From contig NZ_CP065425.1 in assembly GCF_016772275.1 (NCBI RefSeq), positions 3,564,653-3,628,652 on the forward strand: a DNA stretch of 64,000 nt, given 5' to 3'. Source of the DNA: Heyndrickxia vini. Lineage in GTDB: Bacteria; Bacillota; Bacilli; Bacillales; Bacillaceae_C. Below the pieces are notes generated by a model, which saw nothing but the letters and a program-made list of their open reading frames with translations, searched no databases and was not told where the DNA came from. Below, one piece after another: positions 42,833-52,039 of this stretch. The position numbers and the translations under genes are program-made. Each line of letters begins with the position of its first letter. Positions within the stretch are counted from its first letter, which is position 1.

Positions 42833-44230
42833 TTAGTCGACTATTTTCCTCGCAGGTGAATCTTTTTTTAGTCTAAAATCCTTTTTGCTCGCATTTACAT
42901 ATTTCGGATCTAAATAACCGGATTTTATATCACTTTTTGAGGCCTTTTTGAATTTGGGAAAAGACGTGTATTCTTCGTCTTTCCATACCCAAATACCGGA
43001 CTTGCCCTTTTCTTTGTGAAATACATTTTTAATCAGTTTATTTTTTTGATTGGTTGTAAAATAGTTGGCGATAAATAAACGAGATGGTCCGGCTGTCAAA
43101 ATGTTTTTTTCTATCACATTGTTTTGTATATCATGCTGTAATAAAAGCTGACCTCCATCCAGCCCCTTCGTATCATTCCGATAAATAATATTTTGAGAGA
43201 TCGTCGAATTTATCGTACCTCCCCTTTTTTCATCATATCCGCCAATCGAAATCCCGGTGTAAAAGTTGTTATAAATAATATTGTTTTTAATGTTTATATG
43301 TTCTGCATATTTTTTAGCGTGTTCGGAGGTTGCTTCGATACCGATATCGTTTTTATAAATAGTATTTCTTTCAATGGTTATATTTTTCCCACCATCGACG
43401 TAAATTCCGCCAGCAGAATAATCTTTTCCATAAGCGGGATTGCCGTAAGAGGAAATTTCATATACTTTATTATTTTTTACGATCCCGTTACGTACATAAT
43501 CAGCTTTTTTATTAGCAGAGGTGCCTTCATAGCCAATTAGATCAATTCCGATATTATCATTTCGGCGAACGAGGTTATTTTCTACTTTAAAGCCATTAAT
43601 ATTTCCGTTAAGAACAAGAGATTCACTCGAACCGAGTTTTAATTCTTCCACAGTATTTTTCGAAACAGTTATGTCCTTCATTGGCCCGGTCCCGTATATT
43701 GCAATTCCATGAGCATTTCCATCTGCTGCATGAGTCTCAATCCGCCGTACATGATTATTTTCTAACTTAATATGACTACTAGATCCCGTTACATAAATAC
43801 CCATAACTGTTTCATCTGTTAACTTAGTTGTTAGATCCTGTATCGTGATTCCACTAATAGTTAGATAGTTTTTATTCTTAATAGCAACAAGTGATGTATC
43901 GCCTTCAACATTCTTTATTTTTTTCCCACTAAGAACAACCTTTTCATTGTTAAAGGATTTAAAAATTACTGGTTTTAACTTTGTGCCGCTGTGCTTAACA
44001 ATAAGCTTTTCATAATAGGTTCCTTTACGGATATAAACGGTCGTTCCAGCTATCGCCTCAGAAGCCGCCTTTTTTAATGTACGAAACGGTTTTGATTTTG
44101 TACCATTATTTTGATCATTTCCATTTAAAGCCACATATATTTCCTTATCCTGTTTTGCATTCGTATTATTGAAAACACAACCAATCAAAATAGCAACTGC
44201 AAACAGTAGGAGAAAAGCTAATTTTTTCAT
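42833..44230 (-). CDS. Secreted right-handed beta-helix lipoprotein
   Basis: 465 aa. Signal peptide with a possible lipobox (ILIGC at about residues 15-19). The DUF1565-type entry (YVALNGNDQNNGTKSKPFRTLKKAA) leads into a parallel beta-helix with repeated NNIIYNN / KNNKVYE asparagine ladders. The fold is shared with pectate lyases and alginate epimerases; a polysaccharide substrate is plausible but no catalytic set can be named. ATG 44230 follows AAGGAACG. It lies 47 bp after the ABC permease gene on the same strand. Confidence 0.82.
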   Translation of the reverse strand: MKKLAFLLLFAVAILIGCVFNNTNAKQDKEIYVALNGNDQNNGTKSKPFRTLKKAASEAIAGTTVYIRKGTYYEKLIVKHSGTKLKPVIFKSFNNEKVVLSGKKIKNVEGDTSLVAIKNKNYLTISGITIQDLTTKLTDETVMGIYVTGSSSHIKLENNHVRRIETHAADGNAHGIAIYGTGPMKDITVSKNTVEELKLGSSESLVLNGNINGFKVENNLVRRNDNIGIDLIGYEGTSANKKADYVRNGIVKNNKVYEISSYGNPAYGKDYSAGGIYVDGGKNITIERNTIYKNDIGIEATSEHAKKYAEHINIKNNIIYNNFYTGISIGGYDEKRGGTINSTISQNIIYRNDTKGLDGGQLLLQHDIQNNVIEKNILTAGPSRLFIANYFTTNQKNKLIKNVFHKEKGKSGIWVWKDEEYTSFPKFKKASKSDIKSGYLDPKYVNASKKDFRLKKDSPARKIVD

Positions 44231-44277
44231 TTCATCGTTCCTTGTTAAAAATTTTGTGAATTTCATATTTAATACAG

Positions 44278-45915
44278 TTATGCTATCCTCTTAATCCCAA
44301 TCTTCCAAACAACCAAATTAACAATAAATGTTATAATAATATTAAGGTAAACTCCAATACTGCTAGAAATACTTAAAAAATGAATTCCAGCAAAAACTGC
44401 TATTGGTATGAAAAGTAAGAAAACCTTCCACCCCTCGCTCTGACCGACCGTTTCAAATGCTTCTGAAAATGGAATAGCCTTTTTCAAAGCTAAGAAACAA
44501 ATCATTGTATATAAAAACGAATCGATTAACACAACAACTAAATCAGGTATAATTCGCCCACCATAAATGACAACAAAGATGATACTTAATAATAAATAGA
44601 TGGGAATGTATAGTTTAACTAAAAAAGCTTTTAATGTCCCTTTAAATAATGTGGAGTAATCCTTGATCGGCAATGTTTTATATATCCAGGAACCTTTGTA
44701 TTTCCCTGAATATCGCAGCATCATGACAATGGTAGGAATAATAATCATACTGAAATAAATCGTTAAATATGAATGACCAGATGCTACTTCCTGATAGCCT
44801 CCATCCCTGCTTACACTAAATATAAAAATAAATGGAATAACAAACGAAAATCCTAATGACGGATATACTTTTAATTTAAAATCGCGTTCTTGTTTCATCA
44901 TTAAACTGGCAAATCGAAAGAAAGCACGCTCTTCTTTACTTCTACAAATATAACTTAATAAAGTATCCTTCCATTTCCTACGCTTTTTAATATTAATATT
45001 GCTATGACTGGAAAGCTTTTGTAGATTTCTTTCAAAAGTTGGGACTAAACGAAGATAGACGAAAAATGCAACAATTGGTACGATTAATGCCAAGCTCGAA
45101 AAGAGTAGATAAAAAGAAGACCCCTGCCCATTAATTAGCCATTCAAATGGAGCAGCATACCACATCGGTATAATAAAAACATGCCACCACTGTGGATGAA
45201 GAACAAAGTTGAAATCAAATATTTCAAAAGATCGAATGAGAACTTGATAACCAACCATTAATGCCAATGATAAACCGATTTGAACATAATTAATCATATC
45301 CTTCAGTTTCTCACCATCGAAAAACCGTAAAATAAGAATATATAGTAAAGCCGTGATAACAACAATCAATAAGTTAATTAAGATTAATTCAATAATACCA
45401 ATCAGAAAAAATACAATTCCATGTCTAAATAGACCAACGAACATTGGAATCGTTGCGATCGATGCTGTTAGAAAAAACAAATAAATACTAATGTGTACAA
45501 ATTTAGCAACACTGATGGTTTTTCGGCTAATCGGCTTTGTTTGCAGAATATTTTTATCCCGAACATCGAGTAATACAGAAGAGAAATCTGAGATCATCGA
45601 GGACATGACCATAAACATCGTAATCCCAAAGAAAATACTCATTTGGAACATATAATGATTTCCTAATGCAATAAATGGAATGGTGAAAAGGCCCACCAGG
45701 ACATAGATCCAAAGCGATTTAATAAACCCATTTACTTCCTTCGTATTTTTTGGCTTTTTTCTATTCGCAGACTGACTGAAAATAGTGGGAACCCGTCTTT
45801 GGTCCATCGTGAGTTTTACTTGTAAAATCTTTCTCATGATTGGATAGTCGACTCCCATTTTCTCAAATACATTTTTAAATCGATCAAGAACTTTTAATGT
45901 ACGAAAATCTTCCAT
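44278..45915 (-). CDS. ABC exporter permease (ABC-2 like)
   Basis: 545 aa with about twelve hydrophobic segments, in two halves separated by a basic cytosolic loop (around residues 300-340). It forms the membrane part of an exporter with the ATPase encoded immediately upstream. ATG 45915 lies 5 bp after GAGGTG; a GTG at 45918 overlaps the ATPase stop. The substrate is unknown, and the family is larger than the usual ~250-aa ABC-2 permeases. Confidence 0.82.
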   Translation of the reverse strand: MEDFRTLKVLDRFKNVFEKMGVDYPIMRKILQVKLTMDQRRVPTIFSQSANRKKPKNTKEVNGFIKSLWIYVLVGLFTIPFIALGNHYMFQMSIFFGITMFMVMSSMISDFSSVLLDVRDKNILQTKPISRKTISVAKFVHISIYLFFLTASIATIPMFVGLFRHGIVFFLIGIIELILINLLIVVITALLYILILRFFDGEKLKDMINYVQIGLSLALMVGYQVLIRSFEIFDFNFVLHPQWWHVFIIPMWYAAPFEWLINGQGSSFYLLFSSLALIVPIVAFFVYLRLVPTFERNLQKLSSHSNINIKKRRKWKDTLLSYICRSKEERAFFRFASLMMKQERDFKLKVYPSLGFSFVIPFIFIFSVSRDGGYQEVASGHSYLTIYFSMIIIPTIVMMLRYSGKYKGSWIYKTLPIKDYSTLFKGTLKAFLVKLYIPIYLLLSIIFVVIYGGRIIPDLVVVLIDSFLYTMICFLALKKAIPFSEAFETVGQSEGWKVFLLFIPIAVFAGIHFLSISSSIGVYLNIIITFIVNLVVWKIGIKRIA

Positions 45916-45917
45916 CA

Positions 45918-46697
45918 CTACACCTCTTGAACGATGGTTACGAATCTTTCACCAATTTCTTTATGTTCATTGAATCCCGTTAATTGGTTGAAGATTTCCT
46001 CCAACGTTCCTTCTTTGTTTTGATTTTGCAGATCGGCAAAGCTTCCGTCAGCAACGATCTTCCCGCCATTTAACAAGATGATTCGGCTACTGATTTTTTC
46101 AACGACATCCATGATATGTGAAGAATAGAAAATCGTTTTTCCTTGTGCCGCCAGTTGAGACAAAATTTCTTTAAAAATCATGACGCTATTGGCATCTAGG
46201 CCATTAATCGGCTCATCCAAAAACAAAATTTCCGGATTATGTAATAAGCTGGAGATAATTAACAACTTCTGTCGCATCCCTTTGGAGTAGGATGATATTC
46301 TTGAATGATACACTTCTCCAACACCAAACAACTCCATTAATCTTTTAGCCTTGTAATCTACCAAGTCAAAGTCCATACCATATAGTTCACCAATAAATGT
46401 TAAATATTCATGTGCGGTTAAATTATCATATACTTCGGCAATTTCAGGGACATAGCCGATTTTTCGCTTGTAGTCAATGTTTCCATCTGCAATATCTCTT
46501 CCGAATAGCTTTACTTCACCAGTGTAGCCATCTTCAATCCCAAGAATGATTTTCACAGTTGTGCTTTTCCCGGCACCATTAGGACCAATGTATCCAATGA
46601 TTTCTCCTCTAGTAACATGAAGATCAATTCCTTGGAGAACATCATTCGTTCCATAGCTCTTTCGTAAATTACTAATTGTTAAAATTTCTTCTAACAT
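45918..46697 (-). CDS. ABC exporter ATPase
   Basis: 259 aa. Walker A GPNGAGKST, signature YSKGMRQ (the form typical of ABC-2 exporters), Walker B LFLDEPINGLD and H-loop SSHIMD. The DEPINGLD variant replaces the usual Thr with Ile. ATG 46697 follows GGGGTG; the upstream GTG at 46712 lies in the ribosome site. Coupled to the permease gene. Confidence 0.9.
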   Translation of the reverse strand: MLEEILTISNLRKSYGTNDVLQGIDLHVTRGEIIGYIGPNGAGKSTTVKIILGIEDGYTGEVKLFGRDIADGNIDYKRKIGYVPEIAEVYDNLTAHEYLTFIGELYGMDFDLVDYKAKRLMELFGVGEVYHSRISSYSKGMRQKLLIISSLLHNPEILFLDEPINGLDANSVMIFKEILSQLAAQGKTIFYSSHIMDVVEKISSRIILLNGGKIVADGSFADLQNQNKEGTLEEIFNQLTGFNEHKEIGERFVTIVQEV

Positions 46698-46751
46698 TCC
46701 GTTCACCCCCACAACATATTATTTTTAATATTAACATAATTTTACAAACAA

Positions 46752-46778
46752 TAAAAACCCATCGTTTAGATGGGCTTT
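46752..46778 (-). terminator. Terminator downstream of the EEP-family gene
   Basis: GCCCATC / GATGGGT stem followed by TTTTATTG on the minus strand, between the EEP gene and the ABC ATPase gene. Confidence 0.72.
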
Positions 46779-46804
46779 CAAAAAGGTTTGGCTATTCTGG
46801 ACTA

Positions 46805-46930
46805 TTGATTTCCGCTACAGGTACTCGCTTTCCGAGGGGCTGGCGATGAGCCTCCCCATCGCTTTGCTCTTGCGGGGTCTCATCTGTCCAGCTGATCCCG
46901 CAGGAGTCTCGTACCTTCCGCTCCAATCAA
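46805..46930 (+). repeat. Dispersed repeat type A, uninterrupted copy
   Basis: Terminal inverted TTGATT / AATCAA enclose TTTCCGCTACAGG, GTACTCGCTTTCCG, CTTGCGGGGTCTCATC and CCCGCAGGAGTCTCGTACC. It lies between the EEP gene end and its terminator-like hairpin. This copy shows the element without the type B insert. Confidence 0.8.
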
Positions 46931-46991
46931 CATGGTGTCAATATCAACACTGGATTTTAAATCGGCCTAAAAAAACTGTGTGCATATCCAA

Positions 46992-47948
46992 TTATTTTTT
47001 TAATTGTAATTTCGAAAATACTCCAGCATGGTCTGATGGCCAAAGCCCCGAATACGAACGACTATTAGGCTTATCTCCAACGGTTTCTGCTCGGATTGAT
47101 TCCAAACCATTTTTAAATAAAACAAAATCAATGCGGCTCGTTAAATTTGAAGCATTATTTAATAAGTCTGGATCCTGACAACACGTATTTCCTATTCCGT
47201 TACCGCTTTCTTCCCATGCATCTTGAAATCCACCTTTAATAAAGCTCCTATAAGTAGGTGCATCATCGTTATGTGCATTTGAATTCAAATCCCCTGTTAC
47301 GATTAAAGGAAGCTTTGTTTTAGCTGGTCCTTCTAAAATTTCCTTTGCTTGTTGCACCTGTATATCGGAATTCGTATCTAAATGCGTATTTATCATCCTA
47401 ATACTTTGTCCCTCTAACTGTATGTCAATCGAGGACCATCCTCGTAATATTTCAATTTGTTGGCCTGCTATTTGAACAATAAGATTTGTTTTGAAATGTT
47501 TAGCCATTCTTTTATTTATCTTTAGTCGATATCCTTTTCGAACTAAAATAACATCCCTATCTAATAAACGTACAAAATTGCCATTGCTATCCGGAAGCTC
47601 GACGGATGTATTTTTGTTTTGAATAGCTACTTCATAATCTAAACCGCTTTTTTTCAATTCAATCAATAATAATTGAACAAAATCATAAGTGACTTTACGA
47701 TAATTAGGAATAATTAATTGCCATCGAACCGCTTCTTGCAGACCAATAAGATCGGGTTTCTTTCTGGCAATCTCACGGGCGATTGCTTTTACACGAATAG
47801 GTAGATTCGTTGCAAGAAATTGACGGTACACCTTTGACACAAGATTGGGAATTTGATCTCGTGTTGAAGTAAATAACGGCGGTAATTCTACACCCATATA
47901 TAGATTCCATGTGAGAATCGAAAGATGAAAACCATCCCATATTTTCAT
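46992..47948 (-). CDS. Endonuclease/exonuclease/phosphatase (EEP) family protein
   Basis: 318 aa. The EEP metal-dependent hydrolase core is visible: TWNLYMG at the N-terminus, Glu in GLQEAV, VTGDLNSNAHND with Asp/Asn, and SDHAGVFS with the terminal Asp-His pair. No signal peptide, so probably cytosolic. Substrate could be nucleic acid or a phosphorylated small molecule. ATG 47948 follows TTGGAGGTG. Confidence 0.85.
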   Translation of the reverse strand: MKIWDGFHLSILTWNLYMGVELPPLFTSTRDQIPNLVSKVYRQFLATNLPIRVKAIAREIARKKPDLIGLQEAVRWQLIIPNYRKVTYDFVQLLLIELKKSGLDYEVAIQNKNTSVELPDSNGNFVRLLDRDVILVRKGYRLKINKRMAKHFKTNLIVQIAGQQIEILRGWSSIDIQLEGQSIRMINTHLDTNSDIQVQQAKEILEGPAKTKLPLIVTGDLNSNAHNDDAPTYRSFIKGGFQDAWEESGNGIGNTCCQDPDLLNNASNLTSRIDFVLFKNGLESIRAETVGDKPNSRSYSGLWPSDHAGVFSKLQLKK

Positions 47949-48111
47949 CTTTTCACCTCCAATCATTAACACACTCCATATAGTAAATGAAAGGTGTCGA
48001 TGAATGGATACGAATTTTTTCTTAAATGAACAATTCTGGATGAAACTAACGTAGATTGCCTCAAGATATGTTGCAATTTTTTCGGAGTAATATGTGCAAC
48101 AGCCCTTTTAC

Positions 48112-49062
48112 TTATAATAAGATGTTTTCTTCCTTATTTTCTATAATGTTTACCTTATCAGTTTTAACTGTCGATAGAATAATGATTGTACTAATAATAC
48201 AAAATGAACCTATCCAATCGACAACACCGAAAGCAACATGCAGCCAAACAATCGATAGAACAGCCGCTGCCAATGGCTCAATACAAGCCAGAAGGCTCGT
48301 CTCGGATGCGCTGATATACTTTAAACTTTCTAAATAACTATAAAAAGCAATTAGTGTTCCAAACAAGACAATAAACGCTACTGCAAAAAATGCGTTAAAT
48401 GACCAATGTCCTTCAAACTTCCAAGGTGGATGAATAAAACTAAAACATACTCCGCCAATCAGCATTCCCCATCCTACAACGATTGTTGATCCCCAATTAG
48501 CCAGCAATTGATGGGGCTGTAATGTATAAAATGCTAAGGCAACGGCTGAGGCAAGCCCCCAAAACAATGCCATGCCAGAAATTGATAGGCTTTGAATATT
48601 CCCATGTGTAACAAGAAGAAACGTACCTAACAAGGCTAAAATTACCGCTGCCATCTCCTTAAAAGTTGGCAGCCTTTTCGATTTCATTGCTAGGTAACAA
48701 GAAATTAAAACCGGTGCTAAATATTGCAATACAGTAGCTGTTGCGGCATTCGATTCTTTAATCGCAGCAAAATATGTATACTGGACTGCTAACATTCCGA
48801 GAATACTAAACAATAAAATACGGAAAATATCATATTTGTTCTTCCATATCCCCCAAATACTTTTTGGCTCCTTCTTGGCTGCAATTCCTAAAAGGATTAC
48901 GCCTGATAGTAATAAACGGATTACGACTAACCATTCCGGACTAAACCCTTGCTTTTGGAAAAGAAACTGAGCTACAGTCCCTGATATCCCCCATAACGAA
49001 GCACCAGTTAGGACTAATACCATTCCTTTAGTTCTAGAATAAGATTTATCGTTGATATTCAT
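48112..49062 (-). CDS. EamA/DMT family transporter
   Basis: 316 aa with ten hydrophobic segments arranged as two EamA repeats (LTGASLWGISGTVAQFLF and the second half from ALFWGLASAVALAFYTL). It is an exporter or exchanger of small metabolites; substrates in this family range widely (amino acids, purines, drugs). AAGGAAA precedes the ATG. Monocistronic as far as can be seen. Confidence 0.88.
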   Translation of the reverse strand: MNINDKSYSRTKGMVLVLTGASLWGISGTVAQFLFQKQGFSPEWLVVIRLLLSGVILLGIAAKKEPKSIWGIWKNKYDIFRILLFSILGMLAVQYTYFAAIKESNAATATVLQYLAPVLISCYLAMKSKRLPTFKEMAAVILALLGTFLLVTHGNIQSLSISGMALFWGLASAVALAFYTLQPHQLLANWGSTIVVGWGMLIGGVCFSFIHPPWKFEGHWSFNAFFAVAFIVLFGTLIAFYSYLESLKYISASETSLLACIEPLAAAVLSIVWLHVAFGVVDWIGSFCIISTIIILSTVKTDKVNIIENKEENILL

Positions 49063-49137
49063 AATATTTCCTTAAATTTATTTAAATGGTGATGTAAGCA
49101 GAAAAACACATTCAAGTAAATGTAATTATTTGCATTT

Positions 49138-49461
49138 CTATTCATGATTTAATGGATGAAACTGATACTTTCCAAGGTCAATCCGGTCATTCATGCCAAA
49201 TTCAATTCCTTCACTTTCAAGAGAAAATTTTTGTATTTGAAAATATTCATCATCCGCGAAGCCAATTTGACCTTTTGCATTTACCACACGGTGCCATGGA
49301 AGCTTGTGCTTTTTACTCATTGAGTGAAGGATGCGGACGACCTGCCTGGCAGCCCTGGGGCTCCCCGCTAATGCCGCGATTTGCCCATATGTCATCACTT
49401 TTCCTTCGGGGATATGTTGAATAATTGAAATGACTTGAGAAGTAAATGGAGTCATATGCAT
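49138..49461 (-). CDS. Alkyltransferase-like protein (ATL)
   Basis: 107 aa, equal to the DNA-binding domain of O6-alkylguanine-DNA alkyltransferase. The active-site PCHRV is PWHRV here, so the alkyl-accepting Cys is replaced by Trp. The helix-turn-helix with the finger Arg (SPRAARQVVRIL) is kept. Such proteins bind O6-alkylguanine and hand it to nucleotide excision repair rather than repairing it. ATG follows AAAGGAAAA. Confidence 0.88.
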   Translation of the reverse strand: MHMTPFTSQVISIIQHIPEGKVMTYGQIAALAGSPRAARQVVRILHSMSKKHKLPWHRVVNAKGQIGFADDEYFQIQKFSLESEGIEFGMNDRIDLGKYQFHPLNHE

Positions 49462-49494
49462 CTTTTCCTTTTTCTACTAGTTTTTCAGTAATGA

Positions 49495-49522
49495 TTGACG
49501 TGATTGTAATATATATTATACT
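49495..49522 (+). promoter_or_regulatory. queT promoter
   Basis: TTGACG (49495-49500) and TATACT (49517-49522) with a 16-bp spacer; the transcript would begin shortly before the preQ1 aptamer. Confidence 0.6.
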
Positions 49523-49548
49523 ATAATAGCTTGAATAATTTTGAAAGA

Positions 49549-49586
49549 CGTGGTTCGTAACCATCCCACGATAAAAAACTAAGGAG
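49549..49586 (+). ncRNA. PreQ1-I riboswitch
   Basis: The short H-type pseudoknot aptamer is recognisable: the stem CGTGG with CCACG, an A-rich connector ATAAAAAA, and CTAAGGAG whose 3' end is the ribosome binding site of queT. PreQ1 binding should hide the site and shut off translation. Confidence 0.88.
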
Positions 49587-49596
49587 AGAATAATAG

Positions 49597-50082
49597 ATGA
49601 AAGTAAAAACACTCGTTGTTAATGCGATTATTGCCGCATTGTATTTTGTAATTTCCCTTGTTATCCAGCCGATCGGATTCAAGGCGATTCAATTCCGGAT
49701 TCCAGAAATGTTTAACCACTTAATCGTATTTAATAAAAAATACTTTTTTGGAATTGTTTTAGGAGTCATTCTTGCAAACTTCTTTTTATCACCAATGCCG
49801 AATTTTGACCTAATTTATGGGGTTGGGCAATCAATTATTGCATTATTGATTACGATTGGGGTGTCCCACTTTATAAAAAATATATGGGGCCGAATGATTG
49901 TAAATACAATTGTGTTCACCTTTACAATGTTTATCATTGCATATGAGCTGCAGGTAGCCCTTGGCTTTCCTTTTCTTTATACATGGCTAACTACTGCAAT
50001 CGGTGAATTTGTAGTCATGGCAATAGGTGCACCAATCTTTTATAACCTAAATAAACGCGTCCATTTTGAAAATCAAGTATAA
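49597..50082 (+). CDS. queT: Queuosine-precursor ECF transporter S component QueT
   Basis: 161-aa membrane protein with about five to six segments. QueT hallmarks include IQPIGFKAIQFRIPEMFN near the N-terminus and SPMPNFDLIYGVGQS. It delivers a queuine/preQ precursor with the shared ECF module. The preQ1 riboswitch overlapping the ribosome site confirms the substrate class. A strong terminator follows. Confidence 0.93.
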   Translation: MKVKTLVVNAIIAALYFVISLVIQPIGFKAIQFRIPEMFNHLIVFNKKYFFGIVLGVILANFFLSPMPNFDLIYGVGQSIIALLITIGVSHFIKNIWGRMIVNTIVFTFTMFIIAYELQVALGFPFLYTWLTTAIGEFVVMAIGAPIFYNLNKRVHFENQV

Positions 50083-50084
50083 AT

Positions 50085-50125
50085 AAGAGCGATTGCTGCA
50101 GTTCACAGTAGCAATCGCTCTTTTT
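50085..50125. terminator. Bidirectional terminator after queT
   Basis: GAGCGATTGCT / AGCAATCGCTC stem with a T run on the plus side; also between convergent genes. Confidence 0.88.
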
Positions 50126-50132
50126 ATTATGT

Positions 50133-51932
50133 TTATGCTTTTACTTTTGAGCCCACAAATTGTTCAAAAAAAGTGAGGATTTTTTTATAAACAGCAATTT
50201 CATTTTCTTTCTTCGAAAAACCATGACCTTCATCCTCCAACAGCATATATTCTACATCTCTTCCTTTATCTTTTAACGCCTGAACGATTTGATCAGATTC
50301 CTCTTTCACGACACGAGGATCATTTGCTCCTTGGATGACGAGCATAGGTTTGGTCATTCCATCTAAATGTGTAATTGGCGAATACTCAATGAGCTTTTCT
50401 TTATCTTTCTCTGGATTTCCTACCCATTGATCCATCACAGGTTTCCAGTCTTCAGGAACAGAATTGATAAATGAGAACAAATCAGATGGTCCAAAAATGT
50501 CTACAACTGCTTTAAAGTAATCAGCATGTCGACCATGTAATAGAAGGGCCATGTATCCACCATAGCTTCCACCCATTAACAAAATATTTCCTTTTTCCGC
50601 ATAACCGTTTTCAATTAACCAGTCTAACCCGGCGACATTATCTAGACGAGGTCCATATCCCCAGTCACCTTCAACCATTTTCATAAATTCTAATCCATAA
50701 CCGTAAGAGCCACGGAAGTTTGGTGCGAATATGCTGTAACCTTGATTTAAGAAAAATTGGAAGGAAGCCCGGAAAAATTTCCGTTCTGATGCTTGTGGTC
50801 CACCATGCGGCCAAAAGATAATTTCACCATTGTCATTTTCTTTCTTTGCTTTGAAAAAGAGTGATTCAATTTCAAGTCCATCAAATGAACTATAATTAAC
50901 GACCTCAGGCTCAACTAATTCATTTGAATCGACACCTGGTACAGTATATTGAGTTAATGGGGTCCACTCATTTTCTTGAAGCTTATAAATATTATGTGGC
51001 TTTGTTGCACTTCTTCCTAATAAATAGATTGTTCCCGATTTGGCAACGATAAGCTTTTCAATGACACTGCATGGTGTAGGAAGCTTCCTCCACTCCCCAT
51101 TTTGCAAGTCATACTCATATAAATAATCTTCTACACCTTTGACACTGCTTATATACAATACTTGTTTGGATTTATTATATTTGATGCTGCTCAGACTCTC
51201 ATTCTCAAATTCTTTTATTTTCAAAAACGTATTCGTTTCAAGGTTATAAGAAGCTAAATAAGTAAAATCTGATTCATAATCGGTTAGTAAATAAACAGTT
51301 GAGTCAGAAACAAACACACCATCGCTAGCAGTATGCTGTTTATCGGTGGGTGGGGTTAGAAGAATATCTTTCTCATCATGTCTCGCATATAAAAGTGTAT
51401 GGGTATTCGCATAATGTTTAAAGTAAAGAAAAGTCGATTCATCAGGGCTAAAGTCAATCAAGTATGTAGCTGCATCTTTTCCTTCCAATACCTTCGTTTC
51501 CTGACCAGACTCTAAATCTAAACAATAAGCATTCAGATATGTCGGGTTGTCTTTTGCAGATGTGTAATAAAGCTTTTTCCCATCATCCGATAAAATCGGT
51601 ATGAAATTCCGGGTGCCTTCATGATACACGATTTCTTTCATCGTCCCACCTTGCAATGGAATCCCATAAAACTGAGTATTCTCATCCCCATCTTTATCAA
51701 ATCCGGCAATGATAAACCTTCCTTGCTTATCATAAATCAAATCTTGACAGCTTTGGTCGATAAATGTGAGCGGGTAAGGAAACGTATTTGGCAGATCCAT
51801 CGCCCATAAATTATACTTTCCACTTAAATTTGTGCTAAAAGCAAGCTGATTTTCATCCGGGCTTACGGCAAAGTCTTCAATAGCAAATGTCCGTAAAAAT
51901 TGCTCCACATCTGGTTTTGAAAATGAAATCAT
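50133..51932 (-). CDS. S9 family prolyl oligopeptidase-type peptidase
   Basis: 599 aa cytosolic serine peptidase. A beta-propeller (residues ~1-350) precedes the alpha/beta-hydrolase domain. Catalytic Ser is in GGSYGGYM (about residue 443), Asp in GANDPRV and His in EDEGHGFS; WPHGGPQ forms the oxyanion region. Similar to B. subtilis YuxL in type. It probably degrades short peptides with acylated or proline-containing termini. Confidence 0.9.
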   Translation of the reverse strand: MISFSKPDVEQFLRTFAIEDFAVSPDENQLAFSTNLSGKYNLWAMDLPNTFPYPLTFIDQSCQDLIYDKQGRFIIAGFDKDGDENTQFYGIPLQGGTMKEIVYHEGTRNFIPILSDDGKKLYYTSAKDNPTYLNAYCLDLESGQETKVLEGKDAATYLIDFSPDESTFLYFKHYANTHTLLYARHDEKDILLTPPTDKQHTASDGVFVSDSTVYLLTDYESDFTYLASYNLETNTFLKIKEFENESLSSIKYNKSKQVLYISSVKGVEDYLYEYDLQNGEWRKLPTPCSVIEKLIVAKSGTIYLLGRSATKPHNIYKLQENEWTPLTQYTVPGVDSNELVEPEVVNYSSFDGLEIESLFFKAKKENDNGEIIFWPHGGPQASERKFFRASFQFFLNQGYSIFAPNFRGSYGYGLEFMKMVEGDWGYGPRLDNVAGLDWLIENGYAEKGNILLMGGSYGGYMALLLHGRHADYFKAVVDIFGPSDLFSFINSVPEDWKPVMDQWVGNPEKDKEKLIEYSPITHLDGMTKPMLVIQGANDPRVVKEESDQIVQALKDKGRDVEYMLLEDEGHGFSKKENEIAVYKKILTFFEQFVGSKVKA

Positions 51933-51997
51933 TCATCCCACCCCTTATATTCTTTCAATATAGAAAAATCTGTCTATTATTATACCATACATTATAA

Positions 51998-52035
51998 AAA
52001 AAACGGCAACAAGCTAAGCCCATTACCGTCTTTTC
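51998..52035 (-). terminator. Terminator of the MFS gene
   Basis: Imperfect ACGGTAA / TTGCCGT hairpin with a long T tail on the minus strand. Confidence 0.7.
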
Positions 52036-52039
52036 TATA

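Noticed and set aside
46846-47178. 110-codon plus-strand frame
   Set aside because: It starts in the type A repeat and runs antisense through the conserved EEP-family gene.
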